Of a stretch of 57,371 nucleotides of DNA, positions 43,531-52,242 are shown piece by piece. The stretch's first letter is position 1. Each line of letters starts with the position of its first letter. Source of the stretch: Ilumatobacter coccineus (GTDB lineage: Bacteria; Actinomycetota; Acidimicrobiia; Acidimicrobiales; Ilumatobacteraceae); NCBI GenBank assembly GCA_002748455.1, contig PDSL01000019.1, positions 1 through 57,371 on the forward strand, read 5' to 3'. The notes beneath the pieces are model-generated. The model made no database searches. It was not told the origin of the DNA and saw nothing but the letters and a program-made list of their open reading frames with translations. The translations under genes and the position numbers were made by a program.

Positions 43531-45156
43531 ATGACCAGGTCGTCTGACGCTCTTCATGAGCTCAATGTCATGCTCGGCGCTCTGGAATCGTCACCGGCGA
43601 CCAGGCCTCGAGTTCGAGCGATGGCCAGCGATCTTCGTCGTCTGATCACCCATTCCCTGATTCCTCGCTCGGGCGACCATTCGCGACCAGTGCTCGCGGT
43701 GATCGCTGGATCGACGGGATCGGGCAAGTCAACCATCGTCAACTCGCTGGTCGGTGCAGATATTTCCCCGGTGGGCATCGTCCGCCCCACCACTGCCACC
43801 CCGGTGGTGGTGTGTCATCCTGACGACCTCGATTGGTTCATCACGACCACCGATCCTGACGGACTCTTGCCCGACATGCCCCGATCGATCGGTGCTCAAC
43901 CGGAGTCTGGTCACCTTCACCTGGTCGCATCATCGCGCCTTCCCTCAGGTTTGGCCCTCATCGATGCTCCCGATATCGACTCGGTGGTGACCTCTCACCA
44001 TGAGCTGGCCGGCCAGCTCATCGACAGTGCTGATGTGTGGCTGATCGTGACCACCGCGCATCGCTATGCCGATGCCGCGCCGTGGGTCTATCTTCGTCGA
44101 GCCGGTCAGCGTCGCATCCGGCTGGGTGTGGTGGTCAATCGCCTGCCTGGCGACGGTGGTGACACGATCATCGATCACCTGACAGCCCAATTGGCAACCG
44201 ATGAGGTAGCTGTCGACACCATGGTGACGATCCCCGAACTCCAGCGCCATGTTGGCGGCCATCTCGATTCGTCACTGGTGGCACCGATCGCTGCTTGGTT
44301 GATGACGATCGTCACCGACCGGGCTCACAACAATCGATTCGTCACCGAACGAGCCGCCAAGCTCGATGTCGTCGTCGCCGAGCAGGTCAACGCCCTCGCT
44401 GTCGAACTCGAAGCTCACCACGCCATCGTCGACCACCTTCACACCCTGTCCCATCGCCACTATGACCGAGCCCAACACGAGATGGTGCTGGGTCGTGCGG
44501 TCGAGTGGAACACGGCTCCGCTGGAACGATGGAGCGAGCGAGTGACCGGCATGACCAGCGTGACGAGCCTGAAATCGGGGACCACCCTGATCTCCGACAA
44601 GGTCGGTTCGGTCGCTACTGGACGTCTTGGGCCGACCTCGGCTGCGGTTCGACGTCTCATCCATAACCTTGAGGTCATCGTCCATCACGCTCTCGACACA
44701 GCGTCGGCGAGGACCCTGAAGGCCTGGACCGATCTTGACGACAGCCTTGATGGCCGGGCTGGTGCCGACCTCACGAGATCCGACCTGTCCCGTCAGATCA
44801 TCGCCATCTTGTCCGACTGGGCCGGATCGGTACGCACGATGGTGAAACGAGAACTCGGTGGGATCACCCTGGCCGGTCAGTCCCTGGCGTGGGGTTCGGG
44901 CGATCTCGCTCTGGCGGTCATGCTGGTGACCCTGGCATCGCCAAGATCTAGCACTGGTAGCGCGGTCGTCGGAGCTGCCCATCATGTGGTGGACGCGGTC
45001 TTCGATGATGAGACCACTTCAAGTCTGATCCACCGATCCGAGCGGTCCCTCGATGGACATCTCACCACCCTGTTCGATGCCGAACGATCTCGTCACGATC
45101 GATTGGTCGATCCCGGTTCGGTCTCGCCCGCACGCCTTCGAGAATGGGGACGATGA
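43531..45156 (+). CDS. Dynamin-like GTPase A (intact P-loop)
   Basis: A 541-residue protein. The N-terminal GTPase domain has P-loop 'AGSTGSGKSTIVNSLVG', a switch/G3-like 'LALIDAPDID' and 'GVVVNRLPG' at the G4 position. The middle and C-terminal parts are helical with a hydrophobic patch near the C-terminus. It forms a tight pair with the next gene (ATGA overlap), like the actinobacterial dynamin-type pairs (DynA/DynB in Streptomyces, IniA/IniC in mycobacteria). I infer a membrane-remodelling role; the exact subfamily is unsure. ATG 43531 preferred over the track start. Confidence 0.75.
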   Translation: MTRSSDALHELNVMLGALESSPATRPRVRAMASDLRRLITHSLIPRSGDHSRPVLAVIAGSTGSGKSTIVNSLVGADISPVGIVRPTTATPVVVCHPDDLDWFITTTDPDGLLPDMPRSIGAQPESGHLHLVASSRLPSGLALIDAPDIDSVVTSHHELAGQLIDSADVWLIVTTAHRYADAAPWVYLRRAGQRRIRLGVVVNRLPGDGGDTIIDHLTAQLATDEVAVDTMVTIPELQRHVGGHLDSSLVAPIAAWLMTIVTDRAHNNRFVTERAAKLDVVVAEQVNALAVELEAHHAIVDHLHTLSHRHYDRAQHEMVLGRAVEWNTAPLERWSERVTGMTSVTSLKSGTTLISDKVGSVATGRLGPTSAAVRRLIHNLEVIVHHALDTASARTLKAWTDLDDSLDGRAGADLTRSDLSRQIIAILSDWAGSVRTMVKRELGGITLAGQSLAWGSGDLALAVMLVTLASPRSSTGSAVVGAAHHVVDAVFDDETTSSLIHRSERSLDGHLTTLFDAERSRHDRLVDPGSVSPARLREWGR

Positions 45157-46769
45157 TCATGACAGCCTGGTCGATACACGAGCTCAGCGATCGTCTCGAC
45201 GCCCTCGATCGGGCGTTGGACGACGCCGCACCCCTGCTGGCCAACACCGAGATCGAACCTCAGGTGTCGGCCACTCAAGCGGTGATCGAGTCGGCCCGTC
45301 ATCGTCTGGCTCATGGTTCGGCCCATACGGTCATCGCTCTGGTCGGGTCGAGCGGATCGGGCACCTCCTCGGTCTTCAATGCCCTGGTGGGTGCACCGGT
45401 GTCAGCGGTGGGGATGCGGCGTCCTACCACCGCAGTACCCCATGCCGCGGTCTTTAGCTGTCAAGGCGATGACACCGCTGATCAGCTCCTCGACTGGATC
45501 GGGATCGATCGTCGCGTGCCGGTCACCGATGATGGCCTTGATGGTCTGGTTCTGATCGATCTCCCGGCGATCGATTCGATCGACGATGCTCATCGGGATG
45601 AAGCTGACCGGATCATCGGCCTGGTCGATGCGGTGGTGGTGGTGATCGATGCTCAGACCTATGCCGATGAGGTCGTTCATCGCGACTATGTCCGGCCGCT
45701 GGTGGGGCGGATACCGATGATGGGATGGGTCCTCAACAAGATCGACTTGGTCTCGGCCCACACCGTCGATGAGATCGCCAGCTTCTTGCTCGATCTTCGT
45801 CATCACCTGACCGATGATGGGGTTGATGATCCGATCGTGGTACCGGTCTCGATGGCCCGGGGTCATGGTCGCGGTGAGCTCCGACAGCTGGTGACCTCGA
45901 TCGTCGCCCACGATCGCGCTGCCACCGATCGGGTGGCAGCAACGCTGAGCGCGGCAGCGGCCGAGCTGGCGGCATCCATCGGTGAGATCAAGGAGATCCC
46001 GTGGCCACAACGACGGCGGTTGGCCAACCGGTTGGCTCACGGTGTGGGGGTTGACGATGCTGCCGATCAGGTCGCTGAGCAGTATCGGCTGACTGCCCGA
46101 TCCGAGATCGATCGAACCCCACTTCGATGGCTTCGCCGCTCATCATCTCTGCCGATCCAGCGCTCGCCGATGGTGGTCTCAGATGTGGAGATCACCCGCC
46201 AGCTTCATCATCTTGCCGATGCAACACCAACCACCGGTCCGTGGCGGCCAGCGGTTCGCCACACGATTATCGAGAGTCGTCGGTCGCTTCGCGATGCGAT
46301 CTCATCGATCGTGTCCCATCGGCCTCAGATCACCGCCCGTCAGTGGTGGACAACCTTGGCATCGATCCAGGCTGGTGCTGGTGCTGTCGGGATGGTCGGC
46401 GCGGTCTGGCTGGTGATCGCTGGTCTCTTGTCATTGGTCTCGGTCGACACCGAGTCGATCCTGGTTCCCACACCGGGGTGGGAGTCGGTGCCCGCTGGGG
46501 TGACGATGGCGGTCGGCGGTCTAGGTGTGGCCGTGGTGGTGGCGTTGATCGGCGCCGTGTTGGCCGCCATCGCTGCTGGCCAATACGCCCAGCGGTGGCG
46601 ACAAGGTGTGGTCGACCAGATCACCACCGCCATCGATGAGACCGTGGTCGTCAACCTTGAGGAAGTGATCGCCGTTCATTCCCGGTGCAGTGAGGCCGTG
46701 GAGGATGCTCAGCGAGGGCCGTTGTCGGGTATCAGCCCAGCAACACCGTCTGACTACGATCGCCGGTGA
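45153..46769 (+). CDS. Dynamin-like GTPase B with altered P-loop and membrane hairpin
   Basis: A 538-residue protein paired with the preceding GTPase. The P-loop reads 'VGSSGSGTSSVFNALVG': the invariant lysine of GxxGxGK[ST] is Thr. G3-like 'LVLIDLPAIDSID' and G4 'GWVLNKIDLVS' remain good. Two long membrane helices near the C-terminus ('GAVGMVGAVWLVIAGLLSLV' and 'GLGVAVVVALIGAVLAAIAA') would insert the protein in the membrane. Loss of the lysine suggests weak or no hydrolysis, perhaps a regulatory partner of GTPase A. Its stop overlaps the CapA start. Confidence 0.75.
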   Translation: MIMTAWSIHELSDRLDALDRALDDAAPLLANTEIEPQVSATQAVIESARHRLAHGSAHTVIALVGSSGSGTSSVFNALVGAPVSAVGMRRPTTAVPHAAVFSCQGDDTADQLLDWIGIDRRVPVTDDGLDGLVLIDLPAIDSIDDAHRDEADRIIGLVDAVVVVIDAQTYADEVVHRDYVRPLVGRIPMMGWVLNKIDLVSAHTVDEIASFLLDLRHHLTDDGVDDPIVVPVSMARGHGRGELRQLVTSIVAHDRAATDRVAATLSAAAAELAASIGEIKEIPWPQRRRLANRLAHGVGVDDAADQVAEQYRLTARSEIDRTPLRWLRRSSSLPIQRSPMVVSDVEITRQLHHLADATPTTGPWRPAVRHTIIESRRSLRDAISSIVSHRPQITARQWWTTLASIQAGAGAVGMVGAVWLVIAGLLSLVSVDTESILVPTPGWESVPAGVTMAVGGLGVAVVVALIGAVLAAIAAGQYAQRWRQGVVDQITTAIDETVVVNLEEVIAVHSRCSEAVEDAQRGPLSGISPATPSDYDRR

Positions 46770-47926
46770 TGCACCTCACATCATCGAACACTCCGAAGCG
46801 AACCATGATCGGGCTTGCAGCCCTCATCCTCGTGGTGGGGGCCATGGTGGTGATCTCCCTCATCCGTGAGGGCCAGCGATCTCAGTCGGTATCACCCAAA
46901 TCATCAACCACGATGGTGGCCCGGTCCGAGTCAACCCCGCCGACCAGCTCGGTGGCGCCGACCACCCTGGCGCCGACCACCACCCTTGGGCCCTTGGGCA
47001 GTGGGGAACCGGTCACCATCGTGTTCGCTGGAGACAGTCACTTCGAATCCCATCTGAGAACCAAGCTCGACAATGATCCCACCGGGATGCTCAATCCGCT
47101 GCTTCCCCTCTTTGCGGGTGCTGATCTGACGGTGCTCAATCTCGAAACAGCGATCACCGAGGGCGGAACTGCAGCGCCCAAGACCTATACCTTCCGGGCA
47201 CCACCGAGTGCCTTTGATGCCTTGGCCGCGGCGGGGGTCGATGTGGTGTCGATGGCCAACAACCACGGGATGGACTATGGCCCCGAAGGATTCGCCGATT
47301 CGTTGGCTGCTGCCGAGCGTGCTGGATTCCCGGTCATCGGGGTCGGCAACACGATCGATGAGGCCTTCGCTCCCTACCTGACCACGATCCGGGGCCAGAC
47401 GATCGCCGTGATCTCGGCTACCCAGGTGTTGGACGACAGCCTGGCATCCCAATGGACGGCTACCGCTGACCAACCCGGCTTAGCTTCGGCTAAGGATGTC
47501 GACCGTTTGGTGCGGGCGGTGACCGACATTCGGGACGACGCCAACACGGTGGTGGTGTTCTTGCATTGGGGGCGCGAACGCGAGATCTGTCCGATCGAGC
47601 GGCAAACCGATCTGGCTCGCCGCCTCGTTGATGCTGGAGCTGACATCGTGGTTGGCGGTCATGCCCATCGACTCCAAGGCGCTGGACGCATGGATGATGC
47701 ACTGGTTGCCTATGGGCTGGGCAATTTCATCTGGTACAACGAGCGGGGCGAGGGTTCGAAGAGTGGGGCTCTGGCGGTCACCGTTACCGGACGTCGGATC
47801 GATGCCTATGAGTGGCGGCCAGCTCGGATCAGCGGGGGCATTCCCCGCCCTCTCGAAGGTCAAGAGCGTGAGGCTGCCCTAGCTGAATGGAACGGGCTGC
47901 GAGATTGCACCGGCCTGAGCGAATAG
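46766..47926 (+). CDS. CapA-family (PGA_cap) metallophosphoesterase-like protein
   Basis: A 386-residue protein with an N-terminal membrane anchor (about residues 14-32), a Thr/Pro linker ('APTTLAPTTTLG') and a CapA domain: 'VTIVFAGDSHFES', 'DLTVLNLETAIT', 'VDVVSMANNHGMDYG', 'VVVFLHWGRE', 'IVVGGHAHRLQG' and 'YGLGNFIWY'. The family is related to calcineurin-like phosphoesterases and named after capsule synthesis in Bacillus. It shares a four-base junction with the dynamin-like pair, so the three genes form one operon. Substrate unknown. Confidence 0.88.
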   Translation: MMHLTSSNTPKRTMIGLAALILVVGAMVVISLIREGQRSQSVSPKSSTTMVARSESTPPTSSVAPTTLAPTTTLGPLGSGEPVTIVFAGDSHFESHLRTKLDNDPTGMLNPLLPLFAGADLTVLNLETAITEGGTAAPKTYTFRAPPSAFDALAAAGVDVVSMANNHGMDYGPEGFADSLAAAERAGFPVIGVGNTIDEAFAPYLTTIRGQTIAVISATQVLDDSLASQWTATADQPGLASAKDVDRLVRAVTDIRDDANTVVVFLHWGREREICPIERQTDLARRLVDAGADIVVGGHAHRLQGAGRMDDALVAYGLGNFIWYNERGEGSKSGALAVTVTGRRIDAYEWRPARISGGIPRPLEGQEREAALAEWNGLRDCTGLSE

Positions 47927-47929
47927 GTC

Positions 47930-48190
47930 CTACCGCGAGTTGCGGCGCGTCACCCAAGAATGGACACCCCAGCCCTTGGAGGACAAGGGACGTGGGGTGG
48001 GACCATCATCAGCACGGCGCTGATCATCGCTCGGGGGCTCGGCCCGTCGATTGGCCCACGACACAGCGATCGCCCCGCCGGTGGCATAGAGCGCAGTCAA
48101 GATGATCACCACTCCCAAAGGCAAGACCACAAGACTGGCGATCAAGGCGATGGCGAGGGCCACCACCACGATCACTGCCAACCTTCGCAT
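47930..48190 (-). CDS. Small membrane protein
   Basis: An 86-residue protein with two adjoining hydrophobic stretches at the N-terminus ('LAVIVVVALAIALIASLVVLPLGVVIILTALYATGGAIAV') and a charged tail. Convergent with the CapA gene, three bases apart. No family recognised. Confidence 0.6.
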   Translation of the reverse strand: MRRLAVIVVVALAIALIASLVVLPLGVVIILTALYATGGAIAVSWANRRAEPPSDDQRRADDGPTPRPLSSKGWGVHSWVTRRNSR

Positions 48191-48238
48191 AGGCGCCAGG
48201 GTAGCGTTATCGATTCACGACTGATCGAGGGGGTGACG

Positions 48239-48640
48239 GTGGCGAATTGGTGGGTGATCGACGGCAACAATGTCTATGGATCTCGACCCGATGGTTGGTG
48301 GAATGATCGGCATCGAGCTGCAGCCCGACTGGCCCAACGGGTAGCTGAATGGTGCCGCACCCACGATGATTCGGTGACCCTGGTATTCGACGCCCCGATC
48401 GATGACACCACCTTGAGCATCGCCGGTGGCAATCTCACCATCATCGAAGCGCCGCGTCGGGGACGTAACGCTGCCGATGATCACATCGTCACCTTGGTCG
48501 GTGATCGCTTGGCCGAGATCGAGCTCGATATCGATGATCCCATCTCGGTGGTCACCAACGACCGAGGCCTCCAGGATCGGCTTCCACCAGGGATCAGGAT
48601 TGAGGGTGTGGGTCGGTTCCGGTGTCGGATTGGGTACTAG
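48239..48640 (+). CDS. NYN/PIN-like ribonuclease domain protein (YacP family)
   Basis: A 133-residue protein from GTG 48239, which has GAGGGGG seven bases upstream. It opens with 'WWVIDGNNVYGSRPDGWW', the D-G-N-N-V motif of NYN domains, then 'VTLVFDAP' and 'AADDHIVTLVGD' and 'ISVVTNDRGLQDRLPPG', which supply the further acidic residues of a PIN-like nuclease site. The longer track ORF runs antisense through the small membrane gene and is not supported. Confidence 0.88.
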   Translation: MANWWVIDGNNVYGSRPDGWWNDRHRAAARLAQRVAEWCRTHDDSVTLVFDAPIDDTTLSIAGGNLTIIEAPRRGRNAADDHIVTLVGDRLAEIELDIDDPISVVTNDRGLQDRLPPGIRIEGVGRFRCRIGY

Positions 48641-48709
48641 CTGGCGCTGATCAAGCCAGATTGTCCACGTGTCGATCGGGCATCACTCGCCGCGATCCGG
48701 CGGTGGTCA

Positions 48710-49351
48710 TCAGTCGGGAACGACCGTCTCGGGATGGCGGCGCTGATAGAGATGACGCACGATCTCGATCACCACGGTGGCGGTGAGGGCGATCCCAAAG
48801 GCGGTCAGGAAGGCCTTGGTGTGGTCATCGGCGAAGGCCTTGCCTCCGATATAGCCCAACAAGGCCGAATAGGTGGCCCAGATCACGGTGGCGATCGCGA
48901 TCCAGGTCACAAACCACCGCCGCGGTTGGTGGGTCACCCCTGACGAGATCGTGAGCAGGGTGCGCCCTCCGGGGATGAACCGAGCGGTGATCAAGAGGGG
49001 GCCACCACGCTGGCGGATCTGGCGCTCAGCCCATTGGAGTCGGCGCTTGAATGCGGGCTTTCTCTCGGCTCGCCGCTCAAGCTTGGCCGACAGGAAATAG
49101 CCGATCGTGTAGGCCATATTGTCGCCTACGAAGGCCCCGCTCGCCCCAGCGGCGATGACGACCAGGAGGGGGTAGTGGCCTTGGCCGGCGGCTACGCCAC
49201 CGATGATCACCATCGTTTCGCCGGGAACGACCGGGAAGACCGAGTCGAGCAAGGCGATCACAAACACGATCAGGAGGAACCACCACTGGGATGAGAATGA
49301 GTTCAACCAGTCGGTCGCATCGGTGATCACGCTGGCACACATGAACGACAT
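48710..49351 (-). CDS. DedA-family membrane protein
   Basis: A 213-residue DedA/SNARE-associated protein. Conserved elements include 'FPVVPGETMVIIGGVAAG', 'GDNMAYTIGYF' and 'LLITARFIPGGRTLLTISSGV' (the F-x-R-x-x-P-x-x-R motif). DedA proteins are membrane lipid or proton-linked transporters/flippases with broad effects. Its C-terminal end faces the NYN gene. Confidence 0.9.
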   Translation of the reverse strand: MSFMCASVITDATDWLNSFSSQWWFLLIVFVIALLDSVFPVVPGETMVIIGGVAAGQGHYPLLVVIAAGASGAFVGDNMAYTIGYFLSAKLERRAERKPAFKRRLQWAERQIRQRGGPLLITARFIPGGRTLLTISSGVTHQPRRWFVTWIAIATVIWATYSALLGYIGGKAFADDHTKAFLTAFGIALTATVVIEIVRHLYQRRHPETVVPD

Positions 49352-49387
49352 CGCGTTGACGCTATCAGTCGAGGGTGATCGAACGTC

Positions 49388-49708
49388 TTATCTGCCGACC
49401 AGGTGACCCACGGTTGCTGCGCTCAGGCAGACGGCGACCGTAAGCCCGACGATCAGCCAGCGTTGGCGGCGATAATTCACTTCAGCGTCGAGCATGAAGG
49501 TGCCGAAGGTGGTCAGCGCTCCACAGAACCCGGTACCGACCACCCACACCAGATCGTTGGATGGCTCGATCGCTAAGAGCCAGCCCACGATCAGCGAACC
49601 CAACGTGTTGGGCACCAGGGTGCCGTACCATCCCCAACCCCATCGGCTAATCGTGTATCGGGTCATTCCACCGAGGGCGGCGGCCAGACTAAACCAGAGG
49701 GCCATCAT
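49388..49708 (-). CDS. crcB: Fluoride channel subunit CrcB (FluC) 1
   Basis: A 106-residue four-helix protein. 'ALGGMTRYTIS', 'PNTLGSLIVGWLL' and 'GFCGALTTFGTFMLD' match the fluoride channel signature, including the T-T-F-G-T-F segment that lines the ion path. The ATG at 49708 overlaps the stop of the second crcB gene (49705). The track ORF extends too far upstream. Two adjacent crcB genes encode a heterodimeric Fluc channel in many actinomycetes. Confidence 0.9.
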   Translation of the reverse strand: MMALWFSLAAALGGMTRYTISRWGWGWYGTLVPNTLGSLIVGWLLAIEPSNDLVWVVGTGFCGALTTFGTFMLDAEVNYRRQRWLIVGLTVAVCLSAATVGHLVGR

Positions 49709-50100
49709 CGGTTGTTCCTCACCAGCGATGAACCGACCTCGACAGCGAGCAACCCCCCACCGAGGGTGATCACCAGATAGACGATCCCGATCAGGGGACG
49801 ATCGGCGCTTATGAGATAGCGGGTTTCTTCGGCCAGGGTAGAGGCGGTGGTGAACCCGCCGAGTACCCCGGTCACCAGGAGATTCCACAGCGCTGATCCG
49901 GCCACCAGACGGCGGGCAGCCAGCCCGATGATGGCCGCTCCAACCAGGTTGACGATCAGGGTGGGCCACGGGATCGAGGCCCCATCCCAGCCGATGAGTT
50001 GGCCGATGGTCCAACGACCCCATGCTCCGATTGCCGCGCCAATGCCCGCGAGGACCCAGGGGCCAATCGCCCTCAGTCGACGGTATTGGGATGCATCCAT
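49705..50100 (-). CDS. crcB: Fluoride channel subunit CrcB (FluC) 2
   Basis: A 131-residue CrcB with 'GIGAAIGAWGRWTIGQLIG', 'PTLIVNLVGAAIIG' and 'GVLGGFTTASTLAEE'. It precedes the shorter crcB with a four-base overlap, making a two-subunit operon. ATG 50100 fits the family better than the track start at 50142. No fluoride riboswitch consensus was found upstream. Confidence 0.9.
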   Translation of the reverse strand: MDASQYRRLRAIGPWVLAGIGAAIGAWGRWTIGQLIGWDGASIPWPTLIVNLVGAAIIGLAARRLVAGSALWNLLVTGVLGGFTTASTLAEETRYLISADRPLIGIVYLVITLGGGLLAVEVGSSLVRNNR

Positions 50101-50232
50101 CGACCCAAGATCGCACATGGGCACCGAGGAAGGGGGGATCATTCCGATTGTCTGGTCAGCTGTGGTCGATGGTGGTGTCGGTCACGAGTGGGCCCTTCGG
50201 CCCTGGTCACCGTGGTCGTGGAAGTGGACGAT

Positions 50233-50250
50233 GAGGGTGGGAACACCCTC
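50233..50250 (+). other. GNRA-loop hairpin in the universal stress protein leader
   Basis: GAGGGTG-GGAA-CACCCTC forms a perfect 7-bp stem closed by a GGAA tetraloop, ending two bases before the ribosome site AAAGGAG. It may stabilise the mRNA or tune translation of the stress protein. Confidence 0.5.
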
Positions 50251-50266
50251 ACAAAGGAGTCGGACC

Positions 50267-51127
50267 ATGACCGACCAGCGCACCGTCGTCATCGGGGTCG
50301 ACGACAGCGACGAGTCTCGGCTTGCACTCGAGTGGGCCCGATCGTCATCATCGCCGACCGACCGATTGATCGTCCTCCACGCCTGGGATCTGCCGGTGGT
50401 CACCGGCTATGACATGATCGCCACCGTCAATTCCGACGAGATCGAGGAAGCCGCGTGTCGAGGACTGAATGCCTTGATCGAACCGATCCACGACGACCGG
50501 ATCGACACGGTGATCCGTCAGGGCCATGCTGGCCAAGCCCTTGTTGAGCTCGCCGACAAGGTGGATGCCGACATGGTGGTCGTCGGCCACCGGGGCAGGA
50601 GCCGGGTGGCGCTCATGTTGGGATCGGTGGCCAATTATGTGCTCCACCACACCACCCGCCCGGTGGTCGTGGTCCGCGGCGGCCGGGCTATTCCACCTCG
50701 CCGGGTGGTCGTTGGAGTCGACGATCACGACATCGACGCGACCCATGACAATGAATCGGTCAGGGCGGTGCGCTGTGCTGCATCGATACCGGGTATCGAC
50801 ACGCTCTATGTCACCCATTCATGGTTCTTGCCCGCCCTGGCGGTCGGTGCGTTGACCACAGCGATCGAGACCGATTCGATGGACCGAGCCGCCTATGAGG
50901 TCATCGATCGGGTCCTCGAAGCAGCTGGGCCATTGCCTGCCGACGTCACCGTGGTGCGTGACGCGGTGAGGGGGACCCCCGGATTCGCCCTCATCGAGGC
51001 TTCCCGAAACGCCGACTTGGTGGTGGTGGGATCGCGGGGTCGAGGGGGCTTCGTCGGCCTCTTACTCGGCTCAACCAGCGCTGAGGTCGCTGCCCACAGC
51101 CACGCTCCGGTCTTGGTCGTCCGCTAG
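50267..51127 (+). CDS. Tandem universal stress protein (two Usp domains)
   Basis: A 286-residue cytoplasmic protein with two Usp domains. The first has 'VVIGVDDSDESRLALEWA' and the ATP-binding motif 'VVVGHRGRSRVALMLGSVANYVLHHTTRPVVVV'; the second has 'VVVGVDDHD' and 'VVVGSRGRGGFVGLLLGSTSAEVAAHSHAPVLVV'. Both G-2x-G-9x-G(S/T) motifs are present, so both probably bind ATP. ATG 50267 has AAAGGAG ahead of it; the longer ORF runs antisense through crcB. Confidence 0.93.
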   Translation: MTDQRTVVIGVDDSDESRLALEWARSSSSPTDRLIVLHAWDLPVVTGYDMIATVNSDEIEEAACRGLNALIEPIHDDRIDTVIRQGHAGQALVELADKVDADMVVVGHRGRSRVALMLGSVANYVLHHTTRPVVVVRGGRAIPPRRVVVGVDDHDIDATHDNESVRAVRCAASIPGIDTLYVTHSWFLPALAVGALTTAIETDSMDRAAYEVIDRVLEAAGPLPADVTVVRDAVRGTPGFALIEASRNADLVVVGSRGRGGFVGLLLGSTSAEVAAHSHAPVLVVR

Positions 51128-51194
51128 CTCACCAGGTGGTCCCCGCGTGTGGGGCGCGGGTTCAGCGACGCCAGCGGCGACTATGGTCGACCAC

Positions 51195-52157
51195 ATGAAA
51201 CCTCTCGTGATCCTTGCCAGCTTGACGGTCGCCTTCACCGCCTGCGGCGGCGACGACGGTGTGACAACCGGTGCACAAGCCAATGATGGCGACGCGACCG
51301 AATCGATGTCGGGTGATGTGACTGACGGAGCTGACTCGGGCGAGGCTGCCACCGAGGACATGGGTGGGAGCGGCGATCAAGCTGGCGGCGAGGTCACCTG
51401 GGCCCAACCGGTAGCGGTACTCGACCTTGGTGCCGATAGCCCAACCTTTGTGCCGGCTCCGAACGGCGCCCAGTTCGCTGTGACCACCGGAACGATTGGT
51501 CAGCCCTACACGCTTCGCATCATCGAACGTGACGGCACCGTTTCGGCCGAGTTCGAGACCCAAGGTTCGGTGATGGCGTGGAGCGATGCCGGTATCGCCA
51601 CCGGCACCCTCAACAACACGGTTGCGGTCTATTCGCCTGATGGAACCCAACTGAACGAGTTCGCCGATGCGTGCACCTGGGGCATGGTCGCGAGTGGGCC
51701 CTACCTGGTCGGTATCGCCGGAACCGAGCAGTGTTCGACCAATCTGGAGACCGGCGAGACGGTCAAGGCCGAGGTTGATGTTCCGCTCCAAGGTGTCTTT
51801 TATGGCAGCCTTCCCGGCGAGCCGGTGATCTGGTTGGATCGTCTGGGCGATTCAGCGTTTGGATTTGACCCGGCAACACTCGCTCCTGTTGAGGTCGATG
51901 CCCGCAGTATTGTGCCCGAGGAGTATGGCGAACTGAAGGCGCTCAGCCTCGATCGTTCAAGCGTTGTGGCAGTCGCCCCCGATGCACGTGACGCTGGCGT
52001 GCTGTATCAGCATCTGATGCGAAACGGTTCCCCGGTGGGGAACGTGCTCGCTACGAATGCGGTCATCAGCGCTGACGGCACAACAGCACTGGGCAACTTC
52101 TATCCTGACGGTGATCAGGGAGCTGGCACCCAGCTTGGCATCTTCAGCCTCGGCTAG
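51195..52157 (+). CDS. Lipoprotein with beta-propeller-like repeats
   Basis: About 320 residues. It has a lipoprotein signal ending 'LTVAFTAC', an acidic Gly/Asp/Glu-rich linker (about residues 20-75), and a repetitive beta-rich domain with phrases such as 'PNGAQFAVTTG' and 'YSPDGTQLNEFADAC' resembling WD40/TolB-like propellers. Function unknown. ATG 51183 is an alternative start. Confidence 0.75.
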   Translation: MKPLVILASLTVAFTACGGDDGVTTGAQANDGDATESMSGDVTDGADSGEAATEDMGGSGDQAGGEVTWAQPVAVLDLGADSPTFVPAPNGAQFAVTTGTIGQPYTLRIIERDGTVSAEFETQGSVMAWSDAGIATGTLNNTVAVYSPDGTQLNEFADACTWGMVASGPYLVGIAGTEQCSTNLETGETVKAEVDVPLQGVFYGSLPGEPVIWLDRLGDSAFGFDPATLAPVEVDARSIVPEEYGELKALSLDRSSVVAVAPDARDAGVLYQHLMRNGSPVGNVLATNAVISADGTTALGNFYPDGDQGAGTQLGIFSLG

Positions 52158-52242
52158 CTGCCCACAGTCACGCCTCGCTGGGCGACGAGACCGGTTGGTG
52201 GTCGTGGAGGGGACTGAACTGGCTCTCTAGGATGGAGCGGCC

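Noticed and set aside
50101-50266. Fluoride riboswitch upstream of the crcB pair
   Set aside because: The conserved riboswitch core could not be found on the minus strand before the crcB start.
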